Below, piece after piece: positions 1 through 7,327 of a stretch of 64,000 nucleotides of DNA (position 1 is the stretch's first letter; the number at the start of each line of letters is the position of its first letter). Source of the stretch: Umezawaea sp049997955 (GTDB taxonomy: Bacteria; Actinomycetota; Actinomycetes; Mycobacteriales; Pseudonocardiaceae); NCBI GenBank assembly GCA_049997955.1, contig JAEBDY010000017.1, forward strand, positions 1 through 64,000, in the 5' to 3' direction. The notes beneath the pieces are model-generated. The model searched no databases. It saw only the letters and a list, made by a program, of their open reading frames with translations, and was not told the DNA's origin. Both the position numbers and the translations under genes were made by a program.

Positions 1-125
1 CCCAGCCCAGCCCAGCCCAGCCCAGCCCAGCCCAGCCCAGCCCAGCCCAGCCCAGCCCAGCCCAGCCCAGCCCAGCCCAGCCCAGCCCAGCCCAGCCCAG
101 CCCAGCCCAGCCCAGCCCAGCCCAG
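1..125. repeat. (CCCAG)25 tandem repeat
   Basis: Twenty-five perfect head-to-tail copies of the pentamer CCCAG run from the first base of the window, so the array probably extends further left. It lies downstream of the clamp-like gene on the minus strand. It is not a multiple of three and no credible reading frame uses it. Perfect copies suggest recent slippage expansion, or collapse/expansion during assembly. Confidence 0.97.
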
Positions 126-132
126 CCGGTCC

Positions 133-181
133 GGGGTGCGGGGTGCGGGGTGCGGGGTGCGGGGTGCGGGGTGCGGGGTGC
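133..181. repeat. (GGGGTGC)7 tandem repeat
   Basis: Seven perfect copies of the heptamer GGGGTGC follow the CCCAG array after seven bases. The G-runs, four per unit at regular spacing, could form a G-quadruplex on the plus strand. No gene covers the stretch. Confidence 0.95.
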
Positions 182-201
182 GGTCCGGTTCGGGTTGGCT
201 T

Positions 202-237
202 GCCAGTCCGGCCAGTCCGGCCAGTCCGGCCAGTCCG
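202..237. repeat. (GCCAGTCCG)4 tandem repeat
   Basis: Four perfect copies of the nonamer GCCAGTCCG, the third simple repeat in a row within 240 bases. The unit resembles variants seen in the next 250 bases (CCAG, GTCCGG, CAGCCCGG), so the wider region looks like decayed slippage DNA. Confidence 0.93.
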
Positions 238-525
238 GTCTGTTGACCAAGGCCATCCACCTGCCGGTGTCGGCCAGATGGCTGGTCCAGACGGTCTGGG
301 TTGCTGGAATGCCTGACTGCGCGGATCGACTGGACTTGGTCAGGTAGGTGCTACGCCGGGCCTGCTCGCTGGCTGTCGGCGGGTTTCCCGGCCTGCCAGC
401 TCGGCTGGCCGGTTTGCTGCATCCACACCCGGTCAGCCCGGCTGGTCCGCTGGCTGTGCGCATTGGTCAGCCCGGTCCGGCCTGCCATGGCGGCCTGCCA
501 GGCCACCACCAGCCCTCAACTCACC
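238..525. other. Gene-free stretch after the repeats
   Basis: No supported gene. Short plus-strand frames here have low-complexity translations and no ribosome binding site. The sequence is rich in CCGGCC/GGCTGG words related to the upstream repeats. It forms the 3' flank of the clamp-like gene; I see no clear terminator hairpin. Confidence 0.5.
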
Positions 526-1632
526 TCAGGCCACCGTTCGCAGCGGCACGACCAGGTACGTGAGTTCCATGCCGTCGTCGCCTGCCGGGGAGGTGAGGAC
601 GGTGGAGCGGAGGCCGTCTTGGATGCGCAGTTCGATGCGTCTGCCGGTGAAGGCCTTCAAGGCGTCTGCCAGGTATCTCGCCTGGAAGGTCTTGGTCAGG
701 CGGTTGCCGTCGATGGTGGCCTTGACTGATTCCTCCGACTCGCCGTTCTGCGGGTCGCTGCCCTTCACCCGCAGTTCGCTGTCGTCGACCTGGATGGTCA
801 CCGAGCCGTGCGGGCCGGCGTACGGCGTGGCTCTGCGGACCGCGCCTGCCAGTGCGTCCGCGTCCACGAGGACCGTGCTGTCGATGACCGCCTCCAGTAG
901 TTTTCGTGCTCGATCGTCAGGGAAGGGTGCGGCCAGCAACGCGGTGCTGACGGAGCCGCCCGGCCAGGAAAGGCCCAGGCGGTCGAGGTCTGCTTGAAGG
1001 GTGACCTGGTCGCCGGGTGCCGGTTGGCGAACCACGTCGGCCAGCAGTGAAGCCGGTGCGAGGACGTCGAGCGGACCCTGCGGGTGCCAGGGCACGGTCG
1101 CGAAGGCCATGCGGTAGCGGTCGGTGGCCAGCAGTTCCAAGCGGTCGTCCACGGCGTGGATGCGGATGCCGGTGAAGACCGGCAGGGCGTCGTCGCGGGA
1201 GGCCGCGCCCGCCACCGGGAGGATCGCGGCGGCCAACGCGGCGGCCGACACCTGGCCCGCGACGGGGGGCAACCGGGGGACGCCGGGGTGGGAGCCGACG
1301 TTCAGCAGGGGCAGGGCGAAGCGGGCGTTCGAGGTGCGGACGGCCAGCCTCGAACCCTCCACCACGAGTCTGACCTGGGGTGAGTCGAGGGTGCGGAGGG
1401 TGTCCGCCAGCGGTTTGGCGGGCACCAGCACGGTGCCCTCCGTGTGCACGGTGGCGTGGCGGGTGAGGCGGACCGCGCGCTCGCGGTCGCTGCCCGCCAA
1501 CTCCACCTCGCCCCCACCCGTCGTGCGCAGCACCAACCCCGCCAACACCGGGTCGTGCACCCTGGTCGGCAGGATCCTGGCCACTTCTGCGGCGGCACTG
1601 GCCAGGTCTGCTGTCGTGGCGGTGAGGTCCAT
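526..1632 (-). CDS. DNA polymerase III beta subunit (sliding clamp) paralogue
   Basis: The 368-residue product has the three-domain length of a beta clamp. The family's second-domain signature is present as TDRYRMAFATVPW near residue 172, and it ends YLVVPLRTVA, close to the usual hydrophobic MPxR tail. The canonical dnaN lies beside dnaA in actinomycetes; no origin or dnaA is here, so this is probably a second clamp gene. Identity with family members is patchy in the N-terminal third. The ATG at 1632 is preceded on its strand by TAGCTT exactly six bases upstream, which fits a leaderless transcript. It diverges from the helix-turn-helix gene at 1708. Whether it loads on DNA or serves a repair polymerase cannot be read from the sequence. 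Confidence 0.85.
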   Translation of the reverse strand: MDLTATTADLASAAAEVARILPTRVHDPVLAGLVLRTTGGGEVELAGSDRERAVRLTRHATVHTEGTVLVPAKPLADTLRTLDSPQVRLVVEGSRLAVRTSNARFALPLLNVGSHPGVPRLPPVAGQVSAAALAAAILPVAGAASRDDALPVFTGIRIHAVDDRLELLATDRYRMAFATVPWHPQGPLDVLAPASLLADVVRQPAPGDQVTLQADLDRLGLSWPGGSVSTALLAAPFPDDRARKLLEAVIDSTVLVDADALAGAVRRATPYAGPHGSVTIQVDDSELRVKGSDPQNGESEESVKATIDGNRLTKTFQARYLADALKAFTGRRIELRIQDGLRSTVLTSPAGDDGMELTYLVVPLRTVA

Positions 1633-1638
1633 GGGGCG

Positions 1639-1700
1639 AAGCTAGCGAAGGGGTCCGACAATTCTTTGTCGTGCGAGGTCAGGGGCCGTCCGACTAGCGT
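1639..1700. promoter_or_regulatory. Divergent promoter region with palindrome CGACAA-N4-TTGTCG
   Basis: A perfect 6-4-6 inverted repeat spans 1656-1671 midway between the two divergent genes. TAGCTT (minus strand, 1644-1639) and TAGCGT (plus, 1695-1700) are plausible -10 boxes lying 6-7 bases from the respective start codons. The palindrome is well placed for a repressor controlling both genes; the neighbouring regulator is the obvious candidate but nothing proves it. Confidence 0.45.
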
Positions 1701-1707
1701 GTGACCG

Positions 1708-2337
1708 GTGAAGAGCGAACCGGTGCCGATGCCGACCCTGCGAGGCCGTGTCCTTGGGGGGAAGCTCCGCGACCTGCGGGAGGCGACCGGCTTCACCACC
1801 GAGGCGGTGGCGAAGCGGCTGGACATCGTGGAAGCCAGGGTCCAACGGCTTGAGGACGGCGTCACGCCGGTGTGGATGCCGGACCTGCACGCCTACTTCC
1901 ACGCGCTGCGCATCGAGCGCAGGCTGCGGGACGTGCTGATCGGCGAGGCCGTGCGGGCGCGCGACCTGTACCTGGAGTGCGACTGGGGGCCGGAGGCCGA
2001 GTCCGTGCTGACCCTGCTCGGGCAGACCGCGGAACGGGTGGACGTGCTCAGCCCGCACGCGGTGCCGACGGTGCACGTGAAGGACCCGAGCCGGTGCACG
2101 GTCTTCACCAGCGAGGGCGCGATGCCGAGCGACCAGCCGGGCATCACCGTCCGCCGGATCCCGTTCGCGAAGGGCGCCTATCCGGGGATCGGCCACCCGT
2201 GCACGCTGTTCCACATGGCCAAGGGACCGTCCGTGGTCTACCTCGAACACGTGCACGCGGCCACGTTCATCGAGGAACCCGATGAGGTGCGGGCCGCGCG
2301 CAGCGTGTTCGAGCGGTTGGACGTCTTCCTGGCTTGA
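1708..2337 (+). CDS. XRE-family helix-turn-helix regulator with short DUF5753-like C-terminus
   Basis: The 209-residue protein opens with a Cro/XRE-type DNA-binding domain (about residues 12-60: RGRVLGGKLRDLREATG, then EAVAKRLDIVEARVQRLEDG). The C-terminal 30 residues, around VVYLEHVHAATFIEEPDEV, match the end of the DUF5753 effector domain common in actinomycete regulators. At 209 residues it is shorter than the usual 270-290, so the middle of that domain is reduced. The GTG start follows TAGCGT by seven bases, suggesting a leaderless message. It is divergent from the clamp paralogue. Members of this family often pair with small DUF397 proteins; no such partner is seen here. Its target is unknown. 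Confidence 0.75.
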   Translation: MKSEPVPMPTLRGRVLGGKLRDLREATGFTTEAVAKRLDIVEARVQRLEDGVTPVWMPDLHAYFHALRIERRLRDVLIGEAVRARDLYLECDWGPEAESVLTLLGQTAERVDVLSPHAVPTVHVKDPSRCTVFTSEGAMPSDQPGITVRRIPFAKGAYPGIGHPCTLFHMAKGPSVVYLEHVHAATFIEEPDEVRAARSVFERLDVFLA

Positions 2338-2340
2338 CGC

Positions 2341-3591
2341 CTAGCGCGCGGCGAGGTCCATCTCGACGCGCTTCGCGGGCGCCTCGACGGGGATGCCCGC
2401 CGCGACGGTGCCGCGGAGCAGCCACACCAGCGCCGCGACGAACAGACCCGAGCCGCCCGCCGCGAGGAACGCGATCGACGTGCCGATGTGCTCGACGAGG
2501 TAACCGCTGATGGACTGGCCGATGGCCAGGCCCACGGTCACCGCGGTGATGATCCAGCCGAACGCCTCGGTGGCCGTGCCCTTCGGTGCGACCTGCTCGA
2601 TCGCGGCCGAGTGGGTGGTGGCCTGAGGCGTGACCAGGGTGCCGACGAGCAGCATCGTCACGCCGAGCCAGATCAGCGTGGTCGGGATGGCCAGCAGCAG
2701 CGACAGCGCGCCGAACCCGCCGAGCAGCAGGGGCAGGCGCAGGTGCATCGACTTCGGGAACGGCTTCATCGCGTACAGCACGCCGAACACGACGGAGCTG
2801 ATCGACCAGGCGCTCAGCAGCAGACCACCCATGCTGAGGCGGCCCGCGTTCGCCGCGGCCGCGGGCACCGCGACCTCGATGAACCCGATCGTCGCGCCGA
2901 ACCCGAGCGCGGCGAGCGCGACCGTGCGCATGCCGGGGCTGGCCAGCGCGCCGAGCAGCTTGCGGCCGCTGACGGCGGCCGGGCGGACGGCCCGGACGGT
3001 GGGGTTGAGCGCGAACCAGGTGGCGCCGATGACCATGCAGACGACGCCGATGACGACGCCGGTGCCCGCCCACGGGGCCGCGACCAGCAGCCCGGACAGG
3101 CCGGGGCCGAGGATGAAGAAGACCTCCATGCTGATCGCCTCGTACGCGTAGCCCGCGAGCCGGGTCGAGCCCGGCGGCACCATGCGGGCCCACAGGGCGC
3201 GGGACGCCGAGCCGACCATGGGCTCGTTGAACCCGACGAGGAACGCCAGCGGCAGCATCACGACGACCGCGGCGCGCGATTCGACGGCGATGATCGACGC
3301 CGTGGCGAACACGATGAGCAGCACGGTCGCGACGAGCAGCGGCCGGGTCGGGCCGAGGCGGTCCATCAGCCTGCCCTGCACGACCGCGCCGACCGCGACA
3401 CCGACCAGGGATCCCGCCGACACCAGCCCGGCGATCGCGAACGAGCCGGTCGTGCGCTGCACGTACAGCAGCAGCGACAGGCCGACCATCGCGATCGGGA
3501 GGCGGGCGAGCAGGGACGCGGCCAGGGGGCCGCGCATTCCGGGCGTGGTCAGGGCGGCGCGGTAGTCGGCGAGACGGGCGGAGTGGGACAT
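2341..3591 (-). CDS. Major facilitator superfamily exporter
   Basis: The 416-residue product is strongly hydrophobic throughout with about twelve membrane segments and the MFS loop 2-3 motif in the form GRLMDRLGPTRP near residue 75. Length and layout fit a drug or metabolite exporter of the inner membrane. Substrate cannot be told from sequence. It ends three bases after the convergent regulator gene at 2337. The ATG at 3591 directly follows a strong palindrome (3610-3629) and an extra half-site (3593-3601), so expression is probably controlled by a repressor binding there, as is usual for exporter genes. No TetR gene adjoins it, so the regulator would be encoded elsewhere. Confidence 0.85.
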   Translation of the reverse strand: MSHSARLADYRAALTTPGMRGPLAASLLARLPIAMVGLSLLLYVQRTTGSFAIAGLVSAGSLVGVAVGAVVQGRLMDRLGPTRPLLVATVLLIVFATASIIAVESRAAVVVMLPLAFLVGFNEPMVGSASRALWARMVPPGSTRLAGYAYEAISMEVFFILGPGLSGLLVAAPWAGTGVVIGVVCMVIGATWFALNPTVRAVRPAAVSGRKLLGALASPGMRTVALAALGFGATIGFIEVAVPAAAANAGRLSMGGLLLSAWSISSVVFGVLYAMKPFPKSMHLRLPLLLGGFGALSLLLAIPTTLIWLGVTMLLVGTLVTPQATTHSAAIEQVAPKGTATEAFGWIITAVTVGLAIGQSISGYLVEHIGTSIAFLAAGGSGLFVAALVWLLRGTVAAGIPVEAPAKRVEMDLAAR

Positions 3592-3592
3592 G

Positions 3593-3629
3593 CGTACCAG
3601 TGTGCCTTAAGTGGTACGCCCGTACCAGT
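3593..3629. promoter_or_regulatory. Operator-like palindrome upstream of the MFS exporter
   Basis: AGTGGTACG-CC-CGTACCAGT (3610-3629) is a 20-base dyad with one mismatched pair, and a third copy of the half-site, CGTACCAGT, lies at 3593-3601 immediately before the start codon. Position and size match TetR-type operators. Confidence 0.55.
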
Positions 3630-3958
3630 CATTTTCCGGTGCGGTCGATCACCACCCCACCGGCTGGGACAGCCGTTGCGATTCGGTCACAACAATGGGA
3701 TGTCCGGGTGAAAGTTGGCAACGAAACAGCTGAACAGGACGTCTTACAGGGTGACAGGGCTTGAAAGACCAGGGAGTCGTCGTGCGATCGTGTGCGGAGC
3801 GGGTCCCACGGCCGAGGGCTCGTCCGTCCAGAGATCAGCGCACGAGTTTCGGCACGGATCGGACTGGGTAACCAGAACTCCTGCCGGCGACGAGGGTCGG
3901 GGCCTGAACGCCGGAGTAGGAGAGAGCGCGGTTCGTCGGGGGATGGACTGCGCAAAGC
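3630..3958. other. Gene-free stretch between MFS exporter and crp terminator
   Basis: No reading frame here has a credible composition or ribosome binding site. Apart from the flanking operator and terminator I see no repeat or structure. It may hold the upstream part of the exporter promoter. Confidence 0.4.
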
Positions 3959-4002
3959 AAAGGGACCGGTGCGCCGCGTCGGGGGCGGCGCCCGGTCCCT
4001 TT
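3959..4002 (-). terminator. Rho-independent terminator of crp
   Basis: An 11-base perfect stem AAAGGGACCGG/CCGGTCCCTTT encloses a GC-rich loop and lies 12 bases after the crp stop codon. Read on the minus strand it ends in a short T-rich run. Confidence 0.8.
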
Positions 4003-4014
4003 GTGCTTGCCCGA

Positions 4015-4689
4015 CTACCGAGCCCGGCGAGCCAGTCGCTCGGGGTCGAGGATCAGCACGCTCTTGCCCTCCAGCCGCAACCAGCCGCGGTGGGCGAAGT
4101 CGGCGAGCGCCTTGTTCACGGTCTCCCGCGAGGCGCCGACGAACTGCGCGATCTCCTCCTGCGTCAGGTCGTGGGTTACCCGGAGCAGTCCAGCCTCCTG
4201 GCTGCCGAACCGCTGGGCGAGCTGGAGCAGCGCCTTCGCGACTCGGCCGGGCACGTCGGTGAAGATCAGGTCGGCCAGCATGGAGTTCGTCCGGCGCAGC
4301 CTGCGGGCCAGGGCCCTCAGCAACTGCTCGGCGATCTCCGGCCGGTTCGTGATCCACGTCCGCAGTGCGGGTCGGTCCATGCTCACCGCACGGACCTCGG
4401 TCACCGTGGTGGCCGTCGACGTTCGCGGACCGGGGTCGAAGATCGACAGCTCGCCGAACATGTCCGACGGTCCGAAGATCCCCAGCAGGTTCTCGCGACC
4501 GTCCGGGGACTTCCGGCCGATCTTCACCTTGCCCGACTGGATGATGTAAAGCCGGTCGCCCGGCTCACCTTCCGCGAAGATCACGTGGCCACGCGGGAAT
4601 TCAACGGACTCCAGCGTCTGCGCCAGTGCCTCCGCTGCAGCCGGTTCAACCCCCTGGAAGATGCCCGCGCGGGCCAGGGTCTCGTCCAC
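4015..4689 (-). CDS. crp: CRP/FNR-family transcription regulator
   Basis: The 224-residue protein is nearly the same length as the M. tuberculosis cAMP receptor protein Rv3676 and keeps its landmark blocks: AGIFQGVEP at the N-terminus, the cyclic-nucleotide domain with FGELSIFDPGPRTSTATT (phosphate-binding cassette), and the C-terminal winged helix with THDLTQEEIAQFVGASRETVNKALA. I chose the GTG at 4689 because AGGAGG lies six bases upstream and the product then aligns with known CRPs; the frame is open to 4824, and an ATG at 4719 has no such site. It should bind cAMP and control carbon, respiration and resuscitation genes. It is monocistronic with its own terminator. Confidence 0.95.
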   Translation of the reverse strand: MDETLARAGIFQGVEPAAAEALAQTLESVEFPRGHVIFAEGEPGDRLYIIQSGKVKIGRKSPDGRENLLGIFGPSDMFGELSIFDPGPRTSTATTVTEVRAVSMDRPALRTWITNRPEIAEQLLRALARRLRRTNSMLADLIFTDVPGRVAKALLQLAQRFGSQEAGLLRVTHDLTQEEIAQFVGASRETVNKALADFAHRGWLRLEGKSVLILDPERLARRAR

Positions 4690-4911
4690 CTCGTCCCTCC
4701 TGTCGAGACGCGACGGCATGGTCGTGCGCCTTCCGCCTTTTGGCGGAGTCAGCGCCGTGCCGTCGATCACTGAGTGCAGTCTAAGGGCTTCGCCGTGGAT
4801 CGCCTTCCGGCTCGCCGTCCTCATTGGAACGGACTCGTCCTCGTCGAAGCCCAGACAGCCCGGTAAGGCCCACGAAGGGTTACCTCGTGGACCTGGTTGG
4901 TGCGGGCCCTG
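4690..4911. promoter_or_regulatory. crp leader with hairpin TCCGCC-TTTT-GGCGGA
   Basis: The space between crp and the small membrane protein gene holds a perfect 6-4-6 inverted repeat at 4732-4747, about 45 bases before the crp start. It could be an operator or a leader hairpin. No gene is seen and no full CRP site (TGTGA-N6-TCACA) is visible. Confidence 0.35.
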
Positions 4912-5163
4912 TCAGCGGCGGGTGCGCCGCTGCCGCAGGTTCCTGGCACGACCGCCAAGCCGACGCAGCCGGAACAGCTCCAGAGCGCGGCCGATGCCGT
5001 GCCCGTAGAGCGCCCTGACCTCGTCGGGACGCGCCTGCTCCAAGAACTCCTCGACCTCGTCCTCCTGCACGGCCACGTGCCGCAGACGAGCTTCGACGCG
5101 CTCCATGAAGAGCGCGAAGAACATGATGATGATCGGAACGGCGATGACGAACCAGGCAGTCAT
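4912..5163 (-). CDS. Small single-pass membrane protein (Rv3675-like position)
   Basis: The 83-residue product begins with a hydrophobic segment (MTAWFVIAVPIIIMFFALFM, residues 1-20), followed by a charged cytoplasmic region rich in Glu and Arg and an Arg-rich end. The ATG at 5163 is chosen because GGAG lies about nine bases upstream and the longer frame to 5253 adds only non-hydrophobic sequence. A small membrane protein sits between crp and nth in mycobacteria too (Rv3675), so this is a conserved neighbour, here on the crp strand. The function is unknown. Confidence 0.7.
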   Translation of the reverse strand: MTAWFVIAVPIIIMFFALFMERVEARLRHVAVQEDEVEEFLEQARPDEVRALYGHGIGRALELFRLRRLGGRARNLRQRRTRR

Positions 5164-5258
5164 GATGGCTCCGATCCTTGCGCATCGTGTTTCGGGTCGC
5201 TCAAGAGGGGGTCCCTCCAGCGTGTCGAGCCTCTGACGTATGGGGACGCCCACGCCCG

Positions 5259-5273
5259 TACATTGGTTCCGTG
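5259..5273 (+). promoter_or_regulatory. -10 box and leaderless start of nth
   Basis: TACATT at 5259-5264 is six bases from the GTG at 5271, the spacing expected if transcription begins on the start codon. No Shine-Dalgarno sequence precedes this GTG, which supports a leaderless message. Confidence 0.5.
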
Positions 5274-6053
5274 CCCAACGCGAAGTTCCGCCAAACGCCT
5301 GCGGCCAAGACGGAGACCAAGTTAGGTCGGGTTCGTCGGGCCCGCCGCATGGTCCGCTTGCTCGAAGTAGGCTATCCGGACGCCCACTGCGAACTCGACT
5401 TCACCACGCCGCTGGAACTCCTGGTCGCTGTCGTGCTGTCCGCGCAGAGCACCGACAAGGGCGTCAACCTGGCCACGCCCGCGCTCTTCAAGCGCTACCC
5501 GACCGCTGCGGACTACGCGTCCGCCGACCGGGCTGAGCTGGAGGAACTGATCCGCTCGACGGGCTTCTACCGGAACAAGGCGACCTCCCTGCTGGGTCTG
5601 GGCGCCGCTCTGGTGGAGAAGTTCGACGGCGAGGTGCCCGGCAGGCTGGAGGACCTCGTCACCCTGCCCGGCGTGGGTCGCAAGACCGCGAACGTGGTGC
5701 TCGGCGACGCCTTCGGTGTGCCCGGCATCACCGTCGACACGCACGTCGGCCGCCTGGTCCGCCGCTGGGGCTGGACGACCGAGGAGGACCCGGTCAAGGT
5801 CGAGCACGCCCTCGGCGCGATGGTCGAGCGCAAGGACTGGACGATCCTGTCCCACCGGACGATCTTCCACGGCAGGCGCGTCTGCCACGCGAAGAAGGCC
5901 GCGTGCGGGGCGTGCTTCCTCGCCCCGCAGTGCCCGTCCTACGGGATCGGCGAGGTCGACCCGGACAAGGCCGCGAAGCTGGTCAAGGGCGACGAGGCAC
6001 CGCACCTGCTGGGGTTGGCCGACCGCGTTCGGGAGGGTGAGAAGCTCGGGTGA
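5271..6053 (+). CDS. nth: Endonuclease III, DNA glycosylase/AP lyase
   Basis: The 260-residue enzyme removes oxidised pyrimidines and cuts the abasic site. The helix-hairpin-helix LPGVGRKTANVVLG carries the catalytic lysine (K138) and VDTHVGR holds the catalytic aspartate (D156). Four cysteines spaced C-X6-C-X2-C-X5-C near residues 207-223 bind a 4Fe-4S cluster. The frame is open to 5178 but the GTG at 5271 gives the normal family start and has a well-placed -10 box. The next gene overlaps its stop codon by four bases, so nth heads an operon with the TlpA and NUDIX genes and probably marP, the same order as in M. tuberculosis (Rv3674c-Rv3671c). Confidence 0.96.
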   Translation: MPNAKFRQTPAAKTETKLGRVRRARRMVRLLEVGYPDAHCELDFTTPLELLVAVVLSAQSTDKGVNLATPALFKRYPTAADYASADRAELEELIRSTGFYRNKATSLLGLGAALVEKFDGEVPGRLEDLVTLPGVGRKTANVVLGDAFGVPGITVDTHVGRLVRRWGWTTEEDPVKVEHALGAMVERKDWTILSHRTIFHGRRVCHAKKAACGACFLAPQCPSYGIGEVDPDKAAKLVKGDEAPHLLGLADRVREGEKLG

Positions 6054-6646
6054 GGACGGCGACGCGGTGGGCGCTGGTGGCCCTGGTGCTGGTGGTGGCG
6101 GGCGTGGTCGCGCTCTGGCCGCGCTCCGGTGACCAGCCGCCCGGCGAGCGCGCCGCGGCCACGAGGCCCGCGCAGGACCTCGGCGTGGCCCGCAACCTCG
6201 CCGCGCTGCGGCCGTGCCCCCGTGGCGGCCAGGACGGTCCGGAACCACTTCGGGGCCTCACCGCAACCTGCCTGGGGGATGGCGCGTCCCTTGACGTGGC
6301 CACGACCGTCTCGGGTGGGCCCGCGCTCATCAACTTCTGGGCTACCTGGTGCCAGCCGTGCCAGGAGGAGTTGAAGGTGCTGGACGGGTACGCCCAGCAG
6401 CCGGGGGCCGTGCCCGTGGTCGCCGTGCAGGTGCAGAGCGGTGAGGCGGACGGCCTGGAACTGCTCGCCAGGCTCGGCGTCCACCTGCCGTCGCTGCACG
6501 ACGAGCCGGACGTGCTCCGCAAGGCGCTCAAGGCGCCGCCGACCCTGCCCGCGAGCTTCGTGGTCCAAGCGAATGGTTCAGTGATCCAAGTCACCTCCCC
6601 GTTGGTCTTCTCCTCGCCCGACCAGGTTCGCGAGGCGGTCCGGTGA
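6050..6646 (+). CDS. Membrane-anchored TlpA/ResA-type thioredoxin
   Basis: The 198-residue protein has an N-terminal signal anchor (ALVALVLVVAGVVALW, residues 8-23) and a thioredoxin fold with the redox motif WCQPC after FWAT near residue 100. It should act outside the membrane, reducing or exchanging disulfides in envelope proteins such as cytochrome c maturation partners. Its GTG start overlaps the nth stop and its own stop overlaps the next start (GTGA both times), showing translational coupling. The M. tuberculosis neighbour Rv3673c is the likely orthologue. A cis-proline (PTLPAS) expected in the fold is visible near residue 166. Confidence 0.88.
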   Translation: MRTATRWALVALVLVVAGVVALWPRSGDQPPGERAAATRPAQDLGVARNLAALRPCPRGGQDGPEPLRGLTATCLGDGASLDVATTVSGGPALINFWATWCQPCQEELKVLDGYAQQPGAVPVVAVQVQSGEADGLELLARLGVHLPSLHDEPDVLRKALKAPPTLPASFVVQANGSVIQVTSPLVFSSPDQVREAVR

Positions 6647-7305
6647 CGCTCCTGACGAACCCGGACGACGTGCCGGAGTGGATGGCCACGCTCGTGAAGG
6701 CGTCCGCCGAGATCGACGCCAAGGCGTTCTCGCGGATGACCGCGCCCCCGTCCGCGACGGCTCGCGCGGCGGCCGTGCTGATGCTGTTCGGCGAGGGCGC
6801 CAACGGTCCTGACGTGCTGCTCCTGCGCCGATCGGACACGCTGGGGTCGCACCCCGGCCAGGTCGCGTTCCCTGGCGGAGCGGCCGACCCGACCGACGAC
6901 GGACCGGTCGACACGGCGCTGCGCGAAGCCCGCGAGGAGACCGGCGTGCTCCGCGAAGGGGTGCGTCCCGTGCTCGTCCTGCCGGACCTCTTCGTGCCCG
7001 TCTCCAGCTTCGTCGTGAGCCCCGTGCTCGCACATTGGCATGAACCGTGTCCGGTGGAGCCCGTAGACCTTGCTGAGACCGCGGCGGTGGCGCGGGTGCC
7101 GATCGCGCACCTCGCGGACCCGGCGAACCGGTTCCTCGTGAGCCACCCCTCGGGCTACGTGGGCCCCGCGTTCTCCGCACCTGGCATGTTGGTGTGGGGC
7201 TTCACGGCAGGACTGCTCAACGGCCTCATCGCACTCGGCGGGTGGGAACGCCCGTGGGACGGGACCGACGTTCGAGACCTTGATCTAGCGCTGCGCGCTA
7301 CGTAG
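6643..7305 (+). CDS. NUDIX hydrolase, CoA-pyrophosphatase type
   Basis: The 220-residue product carries the CoA-type signature LLLRRSDTLGSHPGQVAFPGG directly before a NUDIX box ending REAREETGV. The first glycine and glutamate of the consensus box are replaced (A and D), as is common in this subfamily. The enzyme would cleave CoA or a related nucleoside diphosphate derivative. It is coupled to the thioredoxin gene by a four-base overlap and sits 22 bases before marP. The orthologue in M. tuberculosis is Rv3672c by position. The true substrate cannot be fixed from sequence. Confidence 0.88.
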   Translation: MTLLTNPDDVPEWMATLVKASAEIDAKAFSRMTAPPSATARAAAVLMLFGEGANGPDVLLLRRSDTLGSHPGQVAFPGGAADPTDDGPVDTALREAREETGVLREGVRPVLVLPDLFVPVSSFVVSPVLAHWHEPCPVEPVDLAETAAVARVPIAHLADPANRFLVSHPSGYVGPAFSAPGMLVWGFTAGLLNGLIALGGWERPWDGTDVRDLDLALRAT

Positions 7306-7327
7306 AAGCTTGCCGGAGGTTGTGGGC

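Noticed and set aside
3629..4357. A 242-residue minus-strand frame over crp
   Set aside because: It reads across the crp terminator and the crp gene in another frame; composition is Arg/Pro-rich.
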